DNA of 32,122 bases from SURF-58 sp041305085 (GTDB lineage Archaea; Nanobdellota; Nanobdellia; Woesearchaeales; UBA9642): contig JBFYMA010000051.1 in assembly GCA_041305085.1 (NCBI GenBank), positions 1 through 32,122 of the forward strand, in the 5' to 3' direction. The notes beneath the pieces were generated by a model. It had not been told where the DNA came from, did no database searches, and was given only the letters and a program-made list of their open reading frames with translations. This document shows positions 22,073-29,611 of the stretch, piece by piece. Within the stretch, counting starts at the first letter, position 1. The number at the start of each line of letters is the position of its first letter. The translations under genes were made by a program, and so were the position numbers.

Positions 22073-22284
22073 ATTGAACATTGCGCAGAGTTGAATATCA
22101 CAGAGTGATGCCAGCAATCTTTGATTGCTCTGCACCCCGCATGCTGAAAAGCAGAGCTTTTGGCATCCCTTTCGGGACTTTAGTGCGCAATTTTCAATTC
22201 CAAAAATGTGTCTTCCATTAGCGAAGGCGTAATACCCCGACCTTGAGGTTGGGGATAAGCCTGAGCAGCAGCATTTTTGTTATT
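22073..22284 (+). repeat. Dispersed structured repeat, copy 4 (expanded)
   Basis: The 5' arm ATTGAACATTGCGC (22073-22086) pairs with GCGCAATTTTCAAT (22185-22198) at 13 of 14 positions. Inside are TTGAATATCACAGAGTGAT and hairpin GCAATC-TTT-GATTGC, a compensated variant of GCAAC/GTTGC in copy 1. An additional palindrome GAAAAGCAGAGCTTTT (22146-22161) is inserted between flanking ATGC/GCAT arms. A second half follows with CCCCGACC-TTGA-GGTTGGGG (22235-22254), GATAAGCCTGAGC and the GCATTTTTGTTATT tail. It occupies most of the gap between the protease and eL40 genes, both minus strand, so it is not simply the terminator of a plus-strand gene. Confidence 0.75.
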
Positions 22285-22324
22285 ATGAAACTCTATTTGA
22301 TTATAAAAATATTTAATAAGAAAC

Positions 22325-22486
22325 TCACTTCTTCCTGGCAGGCCTCAATGCTTTTCCGCTGCACTTTCTGCACTTGACTTTGCCTGCAAGAACCTTCATG
22401 TTTGTAGTCCTGATTTTGCTCTTGCACTTTCTGCATACAAAAATGTTTTTCATTAGCCTGTTCTGGGCTTCTGGGAATCTTACCAT
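22325..22486 (-). CDS. rpl40e: 50S ribosomal protein eL40
   Basis: A 53-residue zinc-ribbon protein of the large subunit, too short to show up in a long-ORF scan. It starts MVRFPEAQNRL, close to the MxRFPEAExRL start of archaeal eL40. The zinc ribbon is CRKC (Cys18, Cys21) and CRKC (Cys39, Cys42), and the end is ALRPARKK, matching the LRPKxKE family end. It lies 2 bp after the aIF5A stop, so the two form a translation operon driven from the aIF5A promoter. Confidence 0.9.
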   Translation of the reverse strand: MVRFPEAQNRLMKNIFVCRKCKSKIRTTNMKVLAGKVKCRKCSGKALRPARKK

Positions 22487-22488
22487 TT

Positions 22489-22890
22489 TTATTCAGTCTT
22501 TATCTGCTTCATTACCTTGTCGTGCAAAATTATCCAATAGACAACTGTGCATCCTTCAACGCAGGTTTCTTTCAGCTCCTCAGGGACTTTGAGGTCGAAT
22601 GTTTCGTATGTCTCTGAATCCATGACGTTTGCAGAGTCATTGTTGATTGACAAAACCTGGGCGTTCTTTTTTTCTATTATGGGAACATCTATTGAGTCAT
22701 GGCCCGGCAGTACCACCTGCCTTTTTTTGCCGTCAATCATTCCAACAGCCTCAAGCCTTACTTTGGCGTGGCCGTGCTTTCCTGGCCTGCTGGTCTGGGT
22801 GTTGACAACAACGCTTGCCACTCCGTCCAAAACAACGTAGTTTCCTTTCTGGAGTGTGCCCACGCTTTTTGGTACTGTTTCTCCTGCCAT
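22489..22890 (-). CDS. eif5a: Translation initiation factor aIF5A
   Basis: Elongation/initiation factor that relieves ribosome stalling at proline-rich stretches. The 133 residues comprise an SH3-like N-domain with the modification loop SRPGKHGHAK, whose Lys38 is the expected deoxyhypusine/hypusine site, and an OB-fold C-domain (about 70-133). The deoxyhypusine synthase gene is not in the window. CTTTATAAATAC (22909-22920) sits about 24 bp before the ATG. eL40 follows 2 bp after the stop. Confidence 0.96.
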   Translation of the reverse strand: MAGETVPKSVGTLQKGNYVVLDGVASVVVNTQTSRPGKHGHAKVRLEAVGMIDGKKRQVVLPGHDSIDVPIIEKKNAQVLSINNDSANVMDSETYETFDLKVPEELKETCVEGCTVVYWIILHDKVMKQIKTE

Positions 22891-22950
22891 TGTTTTATGG
22901 ATTTGGAGAGTATTTATAAAGCTTTTCCTTCAACATTGCTTAACTATAAC

Positions 22951-23607
22951 CTACCAAAACCTGAATATTTTCTTTAGCCTGTGCTTTTTCAGGTAGTTCT
23001 CAAGCGCTTTTTCTATGCCTGGATTTTCAAACTTTTTTTCCAGCTCCCTGAACTCTCTTGTGTGGTGAAAGCTTCTGCCGTTTTTGTCATAGAACTTGAG
23101 CTTTTTATGGAGAAGCTCGTGGTACATCACATAGTCCAGCAATTCCTGCTCGTTTCTGAAAATTGTGCTTATAACTATGGTGTCTGTGGTGTACTCGTAG
23201 CTTCCAAGTTTTCTTGTGCTTGCAGAGCCCCATGCAAGGTTTGGCCTGGCCATGAATCCCTGGAAATATTTTTCATTGACTCTATTGAATGACTCCTCCA
23301 ATACTGGATCTGACTTTTCCTGCCTTGTGTAGTTGGAGAGCTTTTTTAGAAAGCTGCTGTAGAGCTCTATGTTTATGGTTTTGGCTTTTTTTCCGTACAT
23401 CTTTACAAACAGGCTCTGGAGCAGGCCTTTTACTATGTCTTCATCCACATCTTTCCATTTGTGGCTGAGCCTGAATTCTATCTTTTCATAGTTGTACTTG
23501 ACGTTGGCATTAAAGGAGTTAAAAGCCAGTGAATATTTTACTATTATGCGCCTTTTTTCGCTTATTTCAGGAAAAAGCTCTGAGAGCGCTGTTTCTGCAA
23601 TATTCAT
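22951..23607 (-). CDS. SprT/YgjP-like zinc metallopeptidase
   Basis: A 218-residue soluble protein with a zinc-protease signature YHELLHKK (His163, Glu164, His167) followed by GRSFHHTREF, where His181 or His182 would be the third ligand. The arrangement, with the catalytic helix near the C-terminus and a KYFQGFMARPNLAWG segment before it, resembles SprT-like or YgjP-like minigluzincins; the family cannot be fixed by eye. The spacing of the TATA-like GTTTATATTAAA (23626-23637) fits leaderless transcription. It is divergent from the next gene. Confidence 0.7.
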   Translation of the reverse strand: MNIAETALSELFPEISEKRRIIVKYSLAFNSFNANVKYNYEKIEFRLSHKWKDVDEDIVKGLLQSLFVKMYGKKAKTINIELYSSFLKKLSNYTRQEKSDPVLEESFNRVNEKYFQGFMARPNLAWGSASTRKLGSYEYTTDTIVISTIFRNEQELLDYVMYHELLHKKLKFYDKNGRSFHHTREFRELEKKFENPGIEKALENYLKKHRLKKIFRFW

Positions 23608-23683
23608 GGTTTAACAATTCTCTTTTTTAATATAAACTTTTTCAAAACATTTATAAATTATATTATAACTCTTTAGTGGTAAA

Positions 23684-24502
23684 ATGACTGATTATGTTGG
23701 TTCAGGTATTAATGAAAAAGCATTGAAAGATCTGGAAGCAAGGGCGTTGAAAGAATATAAAAGCGGCAACATAAAGCCATCCTTAAAAAAAGAATTCCAG
23801 AGAATTTTGCCTGGCGAAATTATTCTAAAGGATGTGTCTTTTTATGAATTTGACAGCCTAACAAACGAGTTTTTTGGAGAAGAATATGACTTAAGAGAAG
23901 GGTTTGCAAGGGTTTTCCTGTCATGGCAGCTACATGATGATTTGTTTAAGGGAAGAAATCATCCAGAATTCTCCAAACGGTTTTCAAAGACCGCAGACAT
24001 AAAGTATGGTCTTGAAAAGGCGCTTAAGACAGTGCAGGCAGAATACAGGGCAACTATGGATGACGGCGGAAACTGGGGATACCTGACAAATGAAGGCATT
24101 TTTTTAATATATCATAGTCTTATGAAAAAACAGATTGAAGAAAAAAAGAAACTGACAGCTGATCATCAAAAAATCCTGTCAGGATTCAGGCCTGTTATTA
24201 CAGCAGGAATTGATAACATGAAGCTTGCATATATACTGATGAAAAATTATGTTCATATTCTCAACTATGATTTTGAAGCCCTTTCGGCAATGCCTGACGA
24301 AATTGTGCAAGCTGATTTTAAGAGAAAAAGGGCATCTGCAGCTCTCGACATAAATATCTGTGGCCTAGCCAAAAAGGCAAAGCAAGCTGTGCGGCAGGAA
24401 GAAAAAATAATAAAAGCAAATAAAGCAAGCCAGGAACTTGAAACAGGCCTAAAAAAAAGTCTGTTCTTTTTAGAGCAAATAGAAAATCTTTCTCAGGACT
24501 GA
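23684..24502 (+). CDS. Unknown alpha-helical protein
   Basis: I do not recognise this 272-residue protein. It lacks signal peptide and TM segments, is rich in Lys, Glu and Ala, and is predicted by eye to be almost all helical, with Trp/His-containing central segments (FLSWQLHDDLFKGRNHPEF, DDGGNWGYLTNEG) and a C-terminal helix that could be a coiled coil. TTTATAAATTATA (23650-23662) lies at the usual distance from the ATG, so it is a real, separately transcribed gene. Its 3' end overlaps the convergent aRF1 gene by 10 bp. Confidence 0.75.
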   Translation: MTDYVGSGINEKALKDLEARALKEYKSGNIKPSLKKEFQRILPGEIILKDVSFYEFDSLTNEFFGEEYDLREGFARVFLSWQLHDDLFKGRNHPEFSKRFSKTADIKYGLEKALKTVQAEYRATMDDGGNWGYLTNEGIFLIYHSLMKKQIEEKKKLTADHQKILSGFRPVITAGIDNMKLAYILMKNYVHILNYDFEALSAMPDEIVQADFKRKRASAALDINICGLAKKAKQAVRQEEKIIKANKASQELETGLKKSLFFLEQIENLSQD

Positions 24503-25605
24503 ACCTCATACCTGAGAATTGCTGCAATCTTTCCAATCTCTTTCAGCTGGACTCCTTCCCTTGTTTCTGTGCCTATGAGCACAACCTTTGAGCCCATCTT
24601 CTTGGCTTCTTCCTCAAACTCCTCTAAAAGATTGTCGTCCAGCTCTTCAGACAGCAGCAGAACATCCACAACCCCAAACTTGAGCTGCTTCATGGTCTCA
24701 TCCTTTCCATAGCTAACCATTCCCTGCTTTGTTGCAAGAAGGTTGAAAAACTGCTGCATAATTTTTTTCTCCTCAGCAACCTCTTCGTTTGCCAGAACAT
24801 CCTGGGATTTTTCCAATAGCTCCTGCAGCCCGAAGTCACCAGTATAGCTCAGGTCTCTTATTCCTATAATTTTCTTTTTTACCTCGTTTGTTATGAAATT
24901 GCCCTCAACAAAATCGTACTTTGTGGGGCCTGGTCCTCCAACAAGAATTCCCTTAAGGCCTTCCATGGTTAGAAACTGCTCCTTCATGTAATCCCCAATC
25001 TTTTTGTAAAAATCCCTTGCAGATAACTCACGATTTTGGGCAAATCTGTGGGCGGATTGTCCGCCTGCCTTGAACTTGCCGGGAACCCTTGACTCTGTGC
25101 TGAGCAAAGGAATGATTCTCTTGCCTTTCAGGATTGCAATATTTCCTTCTCTCCTGTCCATCACAACCATGCCGTAAACATTCTTGTCATCCATCATCTC
25201 CCTTAACGGGTCCAGCACGAACTCCTTGTCACACCTGTAAATCCTTATGTTTAAAGGCACAGGAGGCTCAACGCTCCATACTTGAAAATCCTGCTGGCCC
25301 TCTCTTTCAGCCACGTTTCCAGAAAAAGCAGCCAACCCGTTCTCAGGTGTTTTCTGGAACAGCTTTAGGTGCTGGATCATTTTTTCAAGGCTTGTGATAA
25401 CATTGTCCCTGGTCTGCTTGCTCTTGATGTTGGAAGCAGTGCCCTGCTCCTGCTGGAGATGATTAATTATCTTGTTCATATCATAACCCTGAGGAACATA
25501 CACGCTGATAAGCTCTGTATGCCTGCCTCTATGCAATTCCATTTCTTTTACAAACTTTTTGAGCTTGTGCCTCTGCTGTGCAGACACTTTTTCTTCTTTT
25601 GCCAT
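24493..25605 (-). CDS. prf1: Peptide chain release factor aRF1
   Basis: Recognises all three stop codons in the ribosomal A site and triggers peptide release. The 370 residues have the stop-decoding NIKS (59-62) and YxCxxxF (YRCDKEF, 123-129) motifs in domain 1, and GGQ (181-183) in domain 2 for hydrolysis. Domain 3 completes the family length, though the protein is slightly short of the usual 410. Both decoding motifs are canonical for UGA as well as UAA/UAG reading. A TATA-like TTTAAATAG lies at 25631-25640, overlapping the end of the MFS gene. Confidence 0.96.
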   Translation of the reverse strand: MAKEEKVSAQQRHKLKKFVKEMELHRGRHTELISVYVPQGYDMNKIINHLQQEQGTASNIKSKQTRDNVITSLEKMIQHLKLFQKTPENGLAAFSGNVAEREGQQDFQVWSVEPPVPLNIRIYRCDKEFVLDPLREMMDDKNVYGMVVMDRREGNIAILKGKRIIPLLSTESRVPGKFKAGGQSAHRFAQNRELSARDFYKKIGDYMKEQFLTMEGLKGILVGGPGPTKYDFVEGNFITNEVKKKIIGIRDLSYTGDFGLQELLEKSQDVLANEEVAEEKKIMQQFFNLLATKQGMVSYGKDETMKQLKFGVVDVLLLSEELDDNLLEEFEEEAKKMGSKVVLIGTETREGVQLKEIGKIAAILRYEVQS

Positions 25606-25632
25606 AATCCTTATAGGAGAAGGGGATACTAT

Positions 25633-26202
25633 TTAAATTTGACTGACAAACTGTTTTTTCTTGTGCAGCAGGAAAAGCGATACAATCAGGCCAATAACAG
25701 AAAAAAATACCATAACCAGAAACAATGATCTGAAGCCGTAATCTCTTGCAATAAAACCCCCGATGAATGCGCCTACACCAGGCACTACAAGGTTTACAGA
25801 CTCCCATAAGCCCCATTGGGAGGCAAATTTGCCTGGCTCAAGATGCCTTGAGTAAAAGCTGTCAAATGCAGGAATCATTATAGCAGTGGAAATGCCAAGT
25901 ATTGCCTCTACGATAAACAAATGAATAGGGGTTTTTACAAGCAAATATCCAATAAACCCTGCAAGCTGGAGTACGTACCCCAGTATGAGGATTCTTTCCT
26001 GCTTCTGAACCCTGTCCTCAAACCTGCTTATGATAAACAGAAAAACTCCTCCTGCAATGCAGAATGCGCTGTACGCAGCTCCTGCAGTGAGAAGGTCTCC
26101 GCCAATCTGTTCGACAAAAACAGCATACAGAGGTCCGAAAAGCCCTGCAGCCATCATAGAAAACCCTGATGCAGTGTTAAGAATCCTCAGCTCTTTTTTC
26201 AT
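25633..26202 (-). CDS. Half-size MFS transporter
   Basis: A 189-residue membrane protein with about six TM helices resembling the N-terminal half of a major facilitator: GPLYAVFVEQIGG after TM1, a basic loop SRFEDRVQKQERIL as the MFS motif A between TM2 and TM3, and PAFDSFYSRHLEPGK plus GLWESV between TM4 and TM5. It ends in basic KKKQFVSQI just after TM6, where the second six-helix half would start. No second half is found in any frame up to the aRF1 gene. It could be a homodimeric half-transporter or a truncated gene. The ATG at 26202 follows a TATA at 26222-26231. Confidence 0.7.
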   Translation of the reverse strand: MKKELRILNTASGFSMMAAGLFGPLYAVFVEQIGGDLLTAGAAYSAFCIAGGVFLFIISRFEDRVQKQERILILGYVLQLAGFIGYLLVKTPIHLFIVEAILGISTAIMIPAFDSFYSRHLEPGKFASQWGLWESVNLVVPGVGAFIGGFIARDYGFRSLFLVMVFFSVIGLIVSLFLLHKKKQFVSQI

Positions 26203-26266
26203 CACATCACTTGCTGCTAGGAAATATATAAAGCTTTTGAGGGAATTTTGTGGAGGAAACTTGATG

Positions 26267-26337
26267 TATCATTGCAGTCATCACTGGCCTTTGGCCAGCA
26301 AAACCCAGCCCCTGGCTGGCAAGCTCCTGCAATGATA
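26267..26337. repeat. Long hairpin with nested palindromes
   Basis: TATCATTGCAG (26267-26277) and CTGCAATGATA (26327-26337) are perfect 11-bp inverted arms. They enclose CTGGCC-TTT-GGCCAG (26284-26298) and a further GCCAGC/GCTGGC arm pair. It lies between the divergent MFS and cysS genes. The inner palindromes resemble those at 21993-22027. It could be a structured RNA, a regulatory hairpin or a small mobile palindrome. Confidence 0.5.
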
Positions 26338-26412
26338 AAAATACTCTGTCGAGTTAATCTATCTCAGAGAAAAACCACTAAACATAAAAACCCTTTTCTT
26401 TTACCAGAACCC

Positions 26413-27846
26413 ATGATAAGGTTTTTCAACACTTTCACAAAGAAAAAGGAAGAATTCGTGCCTTTGGAAGAAAAAAAGGTTGGCTTGTACACTTGCGGCC
26501 CGACTGTTTACAACTATGCCCACATTGGCAACCTCAGAACCTATGTTTTTGAGGATATTCTCAAAAGAATGCTGCTCTACAATGGATTCTCTGTAAAGCA
26601 TGTTATGAACATCACAGATGTTGGCCATCTGACAAGCGATGCAGATGAAGGAGAGGACAAGATGGAGAAGGGCGCAAGAAGGGAGGGCAAGACTGTCTGG
26701 GAAATAGCAGATTTTTATGCAGAGGCATTTTTTGAAGACATCAAAAAGTTAAACATTTTTCCTCCTGATGAATCCCCAAGAGCCACAAAGCACATCCAGG
26801 AAATGATAGGCCTCATAAAAACCCTCGAAGAAAAAGGCTACACATACACCGAAGGAGGCAATGTTTATTTTGATGTTTCTAAGTTTGAAAACTATGGAAA
26901 GATGGCCAACTTGAAGCTGGATAATGAAGCGCTGTCAAGGGTTGACAAGGATGAGAACAAGAAAAGCCATTATGACTTTGTGCTCTGGTTTACAAAAAGC
27001 AAGTTCAAAAACCATGAAATGCAGTGGGACAGCCCCTGGGGAAAAGGCTATCCTGGCTGGCATATAGAGTGCAGCGCCATGAGCATGAAGTATCTTGGGG
27101 AAAGCTTTGACATACATTGCGGTGGCATAGACCACATACCAATACACCACACAAATGAGATTGCCCAGAGCGAGGCTGCAACCGGAAAAAAATGGGTGAA
27201 GTACTGGCTTCACGGAGAATTTCTGGTTATAGATGCTGGAAAGATGGCGAAGTCAGGAGAAAATTTTCTTACACTAAAATCAGTAACTGAAAATGGATTT
27301 TCTCCATTGGATTACAGGTATTTTCTGCTTAATGCACACTACAGAAAACAGCTCAGCTTTTCGTGGAAAGCGCTTGAAGGGGCAAAAAATGCCCTGGAAG
27401 GGTTGAAAAGAAAAATCATCGAGTTCCAGAAAGAGATTGCAGAAAACGAAAAGGCGAAACAGGACAAGGATTATGAAGAGCCAAAAGAGCATCCTGCAAA
27501 GGTTGAGGGATTTAAGGAGAAATTCCTGGAAGCAATAAACGATGACATTAATATTCCTGAAGCACTTGCAGTGCTGTGGAGTGCTGTGAAGGACCACAAG
27601 CTTTTGGCAAAGGAAAAGCTGGAATTGATTGCTGATTTTGACAAAGTTTTTGGATTGGAGCTGGAAAAAGTGAAAGAGCAAAAGTTTGACCTTCCTGATG
27701 AAATAATGCAGATGATTGCAGAAAGGGAAAAGGCAAGGGCTGAAAACAATTTTAAGGTTGCTGATGAATTAAGGGAAAAAATAAGAAAAAAAGGCTATTC
27801 AATTGCAGACACTCCTGACGGGCCGGACGTAACAAAACTTAAGTGA
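26413..27846 (+). CDS. cysS: Cysteinyl-tRNA synthetase
   Basis: Class I synthetase charging tRNA-Cys. The 477 residues carry TCGPTVYNYAHIGN (zinc Cys28, HIGN at 37-40), GWHIECSAM with Cys220, HHTNEIAQSE with zinc His245 and Glu249, and KMAKS (277-281) in place of KMSKS. The C-terminal helical tRNA-binding region runs from about 340. The ATG at 26413 is chosen because MIRFFNTFT begins the fold, and the 55 upstream in-frame residues cross the 26267-26337 hairpin and look non-coding. Its stop is immediately followed by the stop of the convergent lipoprotein gene. Confidence 0.96.
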   Translation: MIRFFNTFTKKKEEFVPLEEKKVGLYTCGPTVYNYAHIGNLRTYVFEDILKRMLLYNGFSVKHVMNITDVGHLTSDADEGEDKMEKGARREGKTVWEIADFYAEAFFEDIKKLNIFPPDESPRATKHIQEMIGLIKTLEEKGYTYTEGGNVYFDVSKFENYGKMANLKLDNEALSRVDKDENKKSHYDFVLWFTKSKFKNHEMQWDSPWGKGYPGWHIECSAMSMKYLGESFDIHCGGIDHIPIHHTNEIAQSEAATGKKWVKYWLHGEFLVIDAGKMAKSGENFLTLKSVTENGFSPLDYRYFLLNAHYRKQLSFSWKALEGAKNALEGLKRKIIEFQKEIAENEKAKQDKDYEEPKEHPAKVEGFKEKFLEAINDDINIPEALAVLWSAVKDHKLLAKEKLELIADFDKVFGLELEKVKEQKFDLPDEIMQMIAEREKARAENNFKVADELREKIRKKGYSIADTPDGPDVTKLK

Positions 27847-28482
27847 TTACTCCAGCAAGCCAGTGCATCTCGAGTTTATCTCTGCGGTTTTTGTTTCTTC
27901 GCTCACAACGCACGCAGGATTGCAGCCCTGTTTTTCTGTGTCAAGGTCAAACCACCATGTTTTGGAGTTTGGATTATAATAACCTTCGCCAACTATTGAG
28001 CCGTCTGCAACACAATCACTGTTCTGTGCAATCTGCTCTGCTTCATGAATATCCATAACAGGATTTTCACAATAACCCAGGGCATCAGCAACTCCACTTT
28101 CAGGAAGTTTGCAGTAATATCCCTCTGGACAGCTAAAACCAGCAATTCCTCCGCACTCGCAAAGCTGCTCGCACTGCAGCGTACAGGCAACTCCTTCTTT
28201 TCCCTGGTTTTCAAGCATGCACTTGCTGGAGCACTCGTTCCAGTTGCCTCCTGCCTGGCTGCAGTACTCTTCAGTCATTCCAGGAATCTTCTGCTCAACT
28301 TTTTCAGTAAAGGTCATTCCACTATCTGTCCTGCACTGCCTTGGATAACTCTCCATGACTGGATTTCCTGCATTTACACAATCCTCAAAGCTGTTAATTT
28401 GTTCTTGTGGCTCTGCTGTCTGTGTGCAGCCAGCAATAAAAACTGCAACAATGGCCAAAGCAATTATAATGATATTTTTCAT
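27847..28482 (-). CDS. Cys-rich lipoprotein-like secreted protein
   Basis: A 211-residue exported protein with signal sequence MKNIIIIALAIVAVFIAGC, where AGC forms a lipobox-like end, then about sixteen further cysteines. Blocks include FEDCVNAGNPVMESYPRQC, a Cys-cluster around YCSQAGGNWNECSSKC, and GFSCPEGYYC. The first block recurs in surface proteins of DPANN archaea as I recall it, but I know no function. The last part (EGYYNPNSKTWWFDLD) could be a small beta domain. Start: GAGGTGAT followed by ATG at 28482; an in-frame GTG lies inside the ribosome binding site. A TATA at 28518-28527 gives a leadered mRNA. Confidence 0.7.
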   Translation of the reverse strand: MKNIIIIALAIVAVFIAGCTQTAEPQEQINSFEDCVNAGNPVMESYPRQCRTDSGMTFTEKVEQKIPGMTEEYCSQAGGNWNECSSKCMLENQGKEGVACTLQCEQLCECGGIAGFSCPEGYYCKLPESGVADALGYCENPVMDIHEAEQIAQNSDCVADGSIVGEGYYNPNSKTWWFDLDTEKQGCNPACVVSEETKTAEINSRCTGLLE

Positions 28483-28567
28483 AGGTATCACCTCTAACAG
28501 TGTATAAAGCAGAATAGGTATTTAAATATAGCTATGGGTTCAATCTGCGTTGAAGGTATGTAAAAAG

Positions 28568-28819
28568 CTAGCTCTTGTAAACCCTTTTCCTGTGCCCTAC
28601 TTCAATTACAAAAATAATGAGCTTTTTGTCAACAATGTCAAGAATTATCCTGTAGTCTCCTGCCCTCAGGCTGTAGTGCGGGCTTCCAACCAGCTTTTTG
28701 GTGTGGTAGTGCGGGCGTATCCTGGCCCTCTCAAGTGTTTTGATTATTCTATCCTGCAGCTCTTTATTTAACTTATAAAGCTGCTTTAGCATTTTATCAG
28801 AATATATTAGTGAATACAT
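28568..28819 (-). CDS. RelE/ParE-family toxin
   Basis: An 83-residue toxin-like protein: YSDKMLKQLYKLNKELQDRI is the N-terminal helix pair, followed by KLVGSPHYSLRAGDYRIILDI, which is the RelE beta-sheet core with the conserved Arg residues, and VIEVGHRKRVY at the end with the usual histidine and arginine. RelE enzymes cut mRNA in the ribosome. The ATG overlaps the antitoxin stop (TAATG), the usual antitoxin-first order. Confidence 0.88.
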   Translation of the reverse strand: MYSLIYSDKMLKQLYKLNKELQDRIIKTLERARIRPHYHTKKLVGSPHYSLRAGDYRIILDIVDKKLIIFVIEVGHRKRVYKS

Positions 28820-29037
28820 TATAATCCCAATTTTTTCTTTATCTCTTCGTGGCTGTGTGTTCTTCCTTCCCTGATGTCCTTCTCTGCCTGCTTTATGTTT
28901 CTCTTGGTTTCTTCTGACAGCTCCATAGTGTCCTCTAACAAATCCCAGATTACCTCTTCGTAGCTCTCTTTTTCGTACATCTTCCGTTTTTTAAGCTCTT
29001 TAAGCAATTCCCTGCTCACCTGAATAGTTGTTGCCAT
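28819..29037 (-). CDS. Antitoxin of the RelE pair
   Basis: A 72-residue partner. ATTIQVSRELLKELKKRKMY is a ribbon-helix-helix-like N-terminus typical of small archaeal antitoxins, and the tail TKRNIKQAEKDIREGRTHSHEEIKK is the charged, probably toxin-binding helix. Antitoxin precedes toxin with a one-base overlap, and the DNA-binding part would repress the shared promoter, whose TATA-like GATTTAAATAATATAG is at 29055-29070. Confidence 0.82.
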   Translation of the reverse strand: MATTIQVSRELLKELKKRKMYEKESYEEVIWDLLEDTMELSEETKRNIKQAEKDIREGRTHSHEEIKKKLGL

Positions 29038-29115
29038 AGTGAATATATAATTGGCTATATTATTTAAATCTTGCGCTGTAGAAATCTATTGCGATTTGTT
29101 AATAAGTGTTTCCTT

Positions 29116-29139
29116 GAAAAAACCGAAAGTTTTCCGGAT
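29116..29139. repeat. Left direct repeat flanking DUF2283/DUF4258 pair
   Basis: The 24-bp stretch differs from 29612-29635 at two positions (A/C at the third and thirteenth bases). The core AAAACCGAA-GTTTTCCGGAT includes a short AAAAC/GTTTT hairpin. Between the copies lies only the DUF2283/DUF4258 pair. Confidence 0.6.
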
Positions 29140-29155
29140 AATATTAGAATTAAAT

Positions 29156-29362
29156 CTACACTTTCACCAGATTTTCAAAGCTGAACTCTTTAAGAATTTC
29201 AGGATTTCTTTCTTTTACAAAAAGTATTTCTATAGCAATAACTCTTCCTTGCTTGTTAAAGTCCAGAATTGTATTTTCATCAACTTCTTTTGTATGATTC
29301 ACTTTTTCATCCAATAGCCTGATATACATTGCGTCAGCATCCGGGTCGTATGTTATTTTCAT
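29156..29362 (-). CDS. DUF2283-family protein, likely antitoxin
   Basis: Sixty-eight residues beginning MKITYDPDADAMYIRLLDEK, the hallmark of DUF2283, with VIAIEILFVKERNPEILKEF following. DUF2283 proteins often sit with DUF4258 proteins in two-gene modules regarded as toxin-antitoxin-like. The gene overlaps the upstream DUF4258 gene by 4 bp. Confidence 0.8.
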   Translation of the reverse strand: MKITYDPDADAMYIRLLDEKVNHTKEVDENTILDFNKQGRVIAIEILFVKERNPEILKEFSFENLVKV

Positions 29363-29571
29363 TTTAACCTAAAGCATGTTATAATCTTTATAAATTTTTG
29401 TTTTACGAATACAACTTTTATTACTATTCCATTAATCTTTTTGATAATATAATATTTTATACTTTTTTTCTTAATAATATTAGGATGTTTTATTGCTTCC
29501 TCAATCCAGACATTTTCAATTTTTCTTTCTTTTATCTGGTCTTTGGCATGCTTTGTATAAATAATATTCAT
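29359..29571 (-). CDS. DUF4258-family protein, likely toxin
   Basis: Seventy residues: IIYTKHAKDQIKERKIENVW is the DUF4258 start with the conserved His and Arg/Glu, followed by a beta-rich, Lys/Ile-rich half (KYYIIKKINGIVIKVVFVKQ). The codon use is more AT-rich than in neighbouring housekeeping genes. It precedes and overlaps the DUF2283 gene. A TATA-like ATTTATTAATAA lies at 29592-29603. Confidence 0.78.
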   Translation of the reverse strand: MNIIYTKHAKDQIKERKIENVWIEEAIKHPNIIKKKSIKYYIIKKINGIVIKVVFVKQKFIKIITCFRLK

Positions 29572-29611
29572 ATAATTTAAAAGCGAAGAAATTATTAATA
29601 AATATTACCCT

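Noticed and set aside
6435..22284. CRISPR array for the recurring repeat
   Set aside because: Copies are kilobases apart with genes between them and no regular spacers; no cas genes are present.
22008..22324. Coding sequence between the protease and eL40 genes
   Set aside because: All frames are short and interrupted, and the segment is explained by hairpins and repeat copy 4.
26248..26412. 55-residue N-terminal extension of CysRS
   Set aside because: It crosses the perfect hairpin at 26267-26337, and the synthetase fold begins at MIRFFNTFT.
28045..28497. 150-codon plus-strand frame
   Set aside because: Antisense to the Cys-rich lipoprotein gene, with no start signals.
28531..28553. T-loop-like GGGTTCAATC suggesting another tRNA
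   Set aside because: No paired T-stem, acceptor or anticodon arm can be drawn around it.
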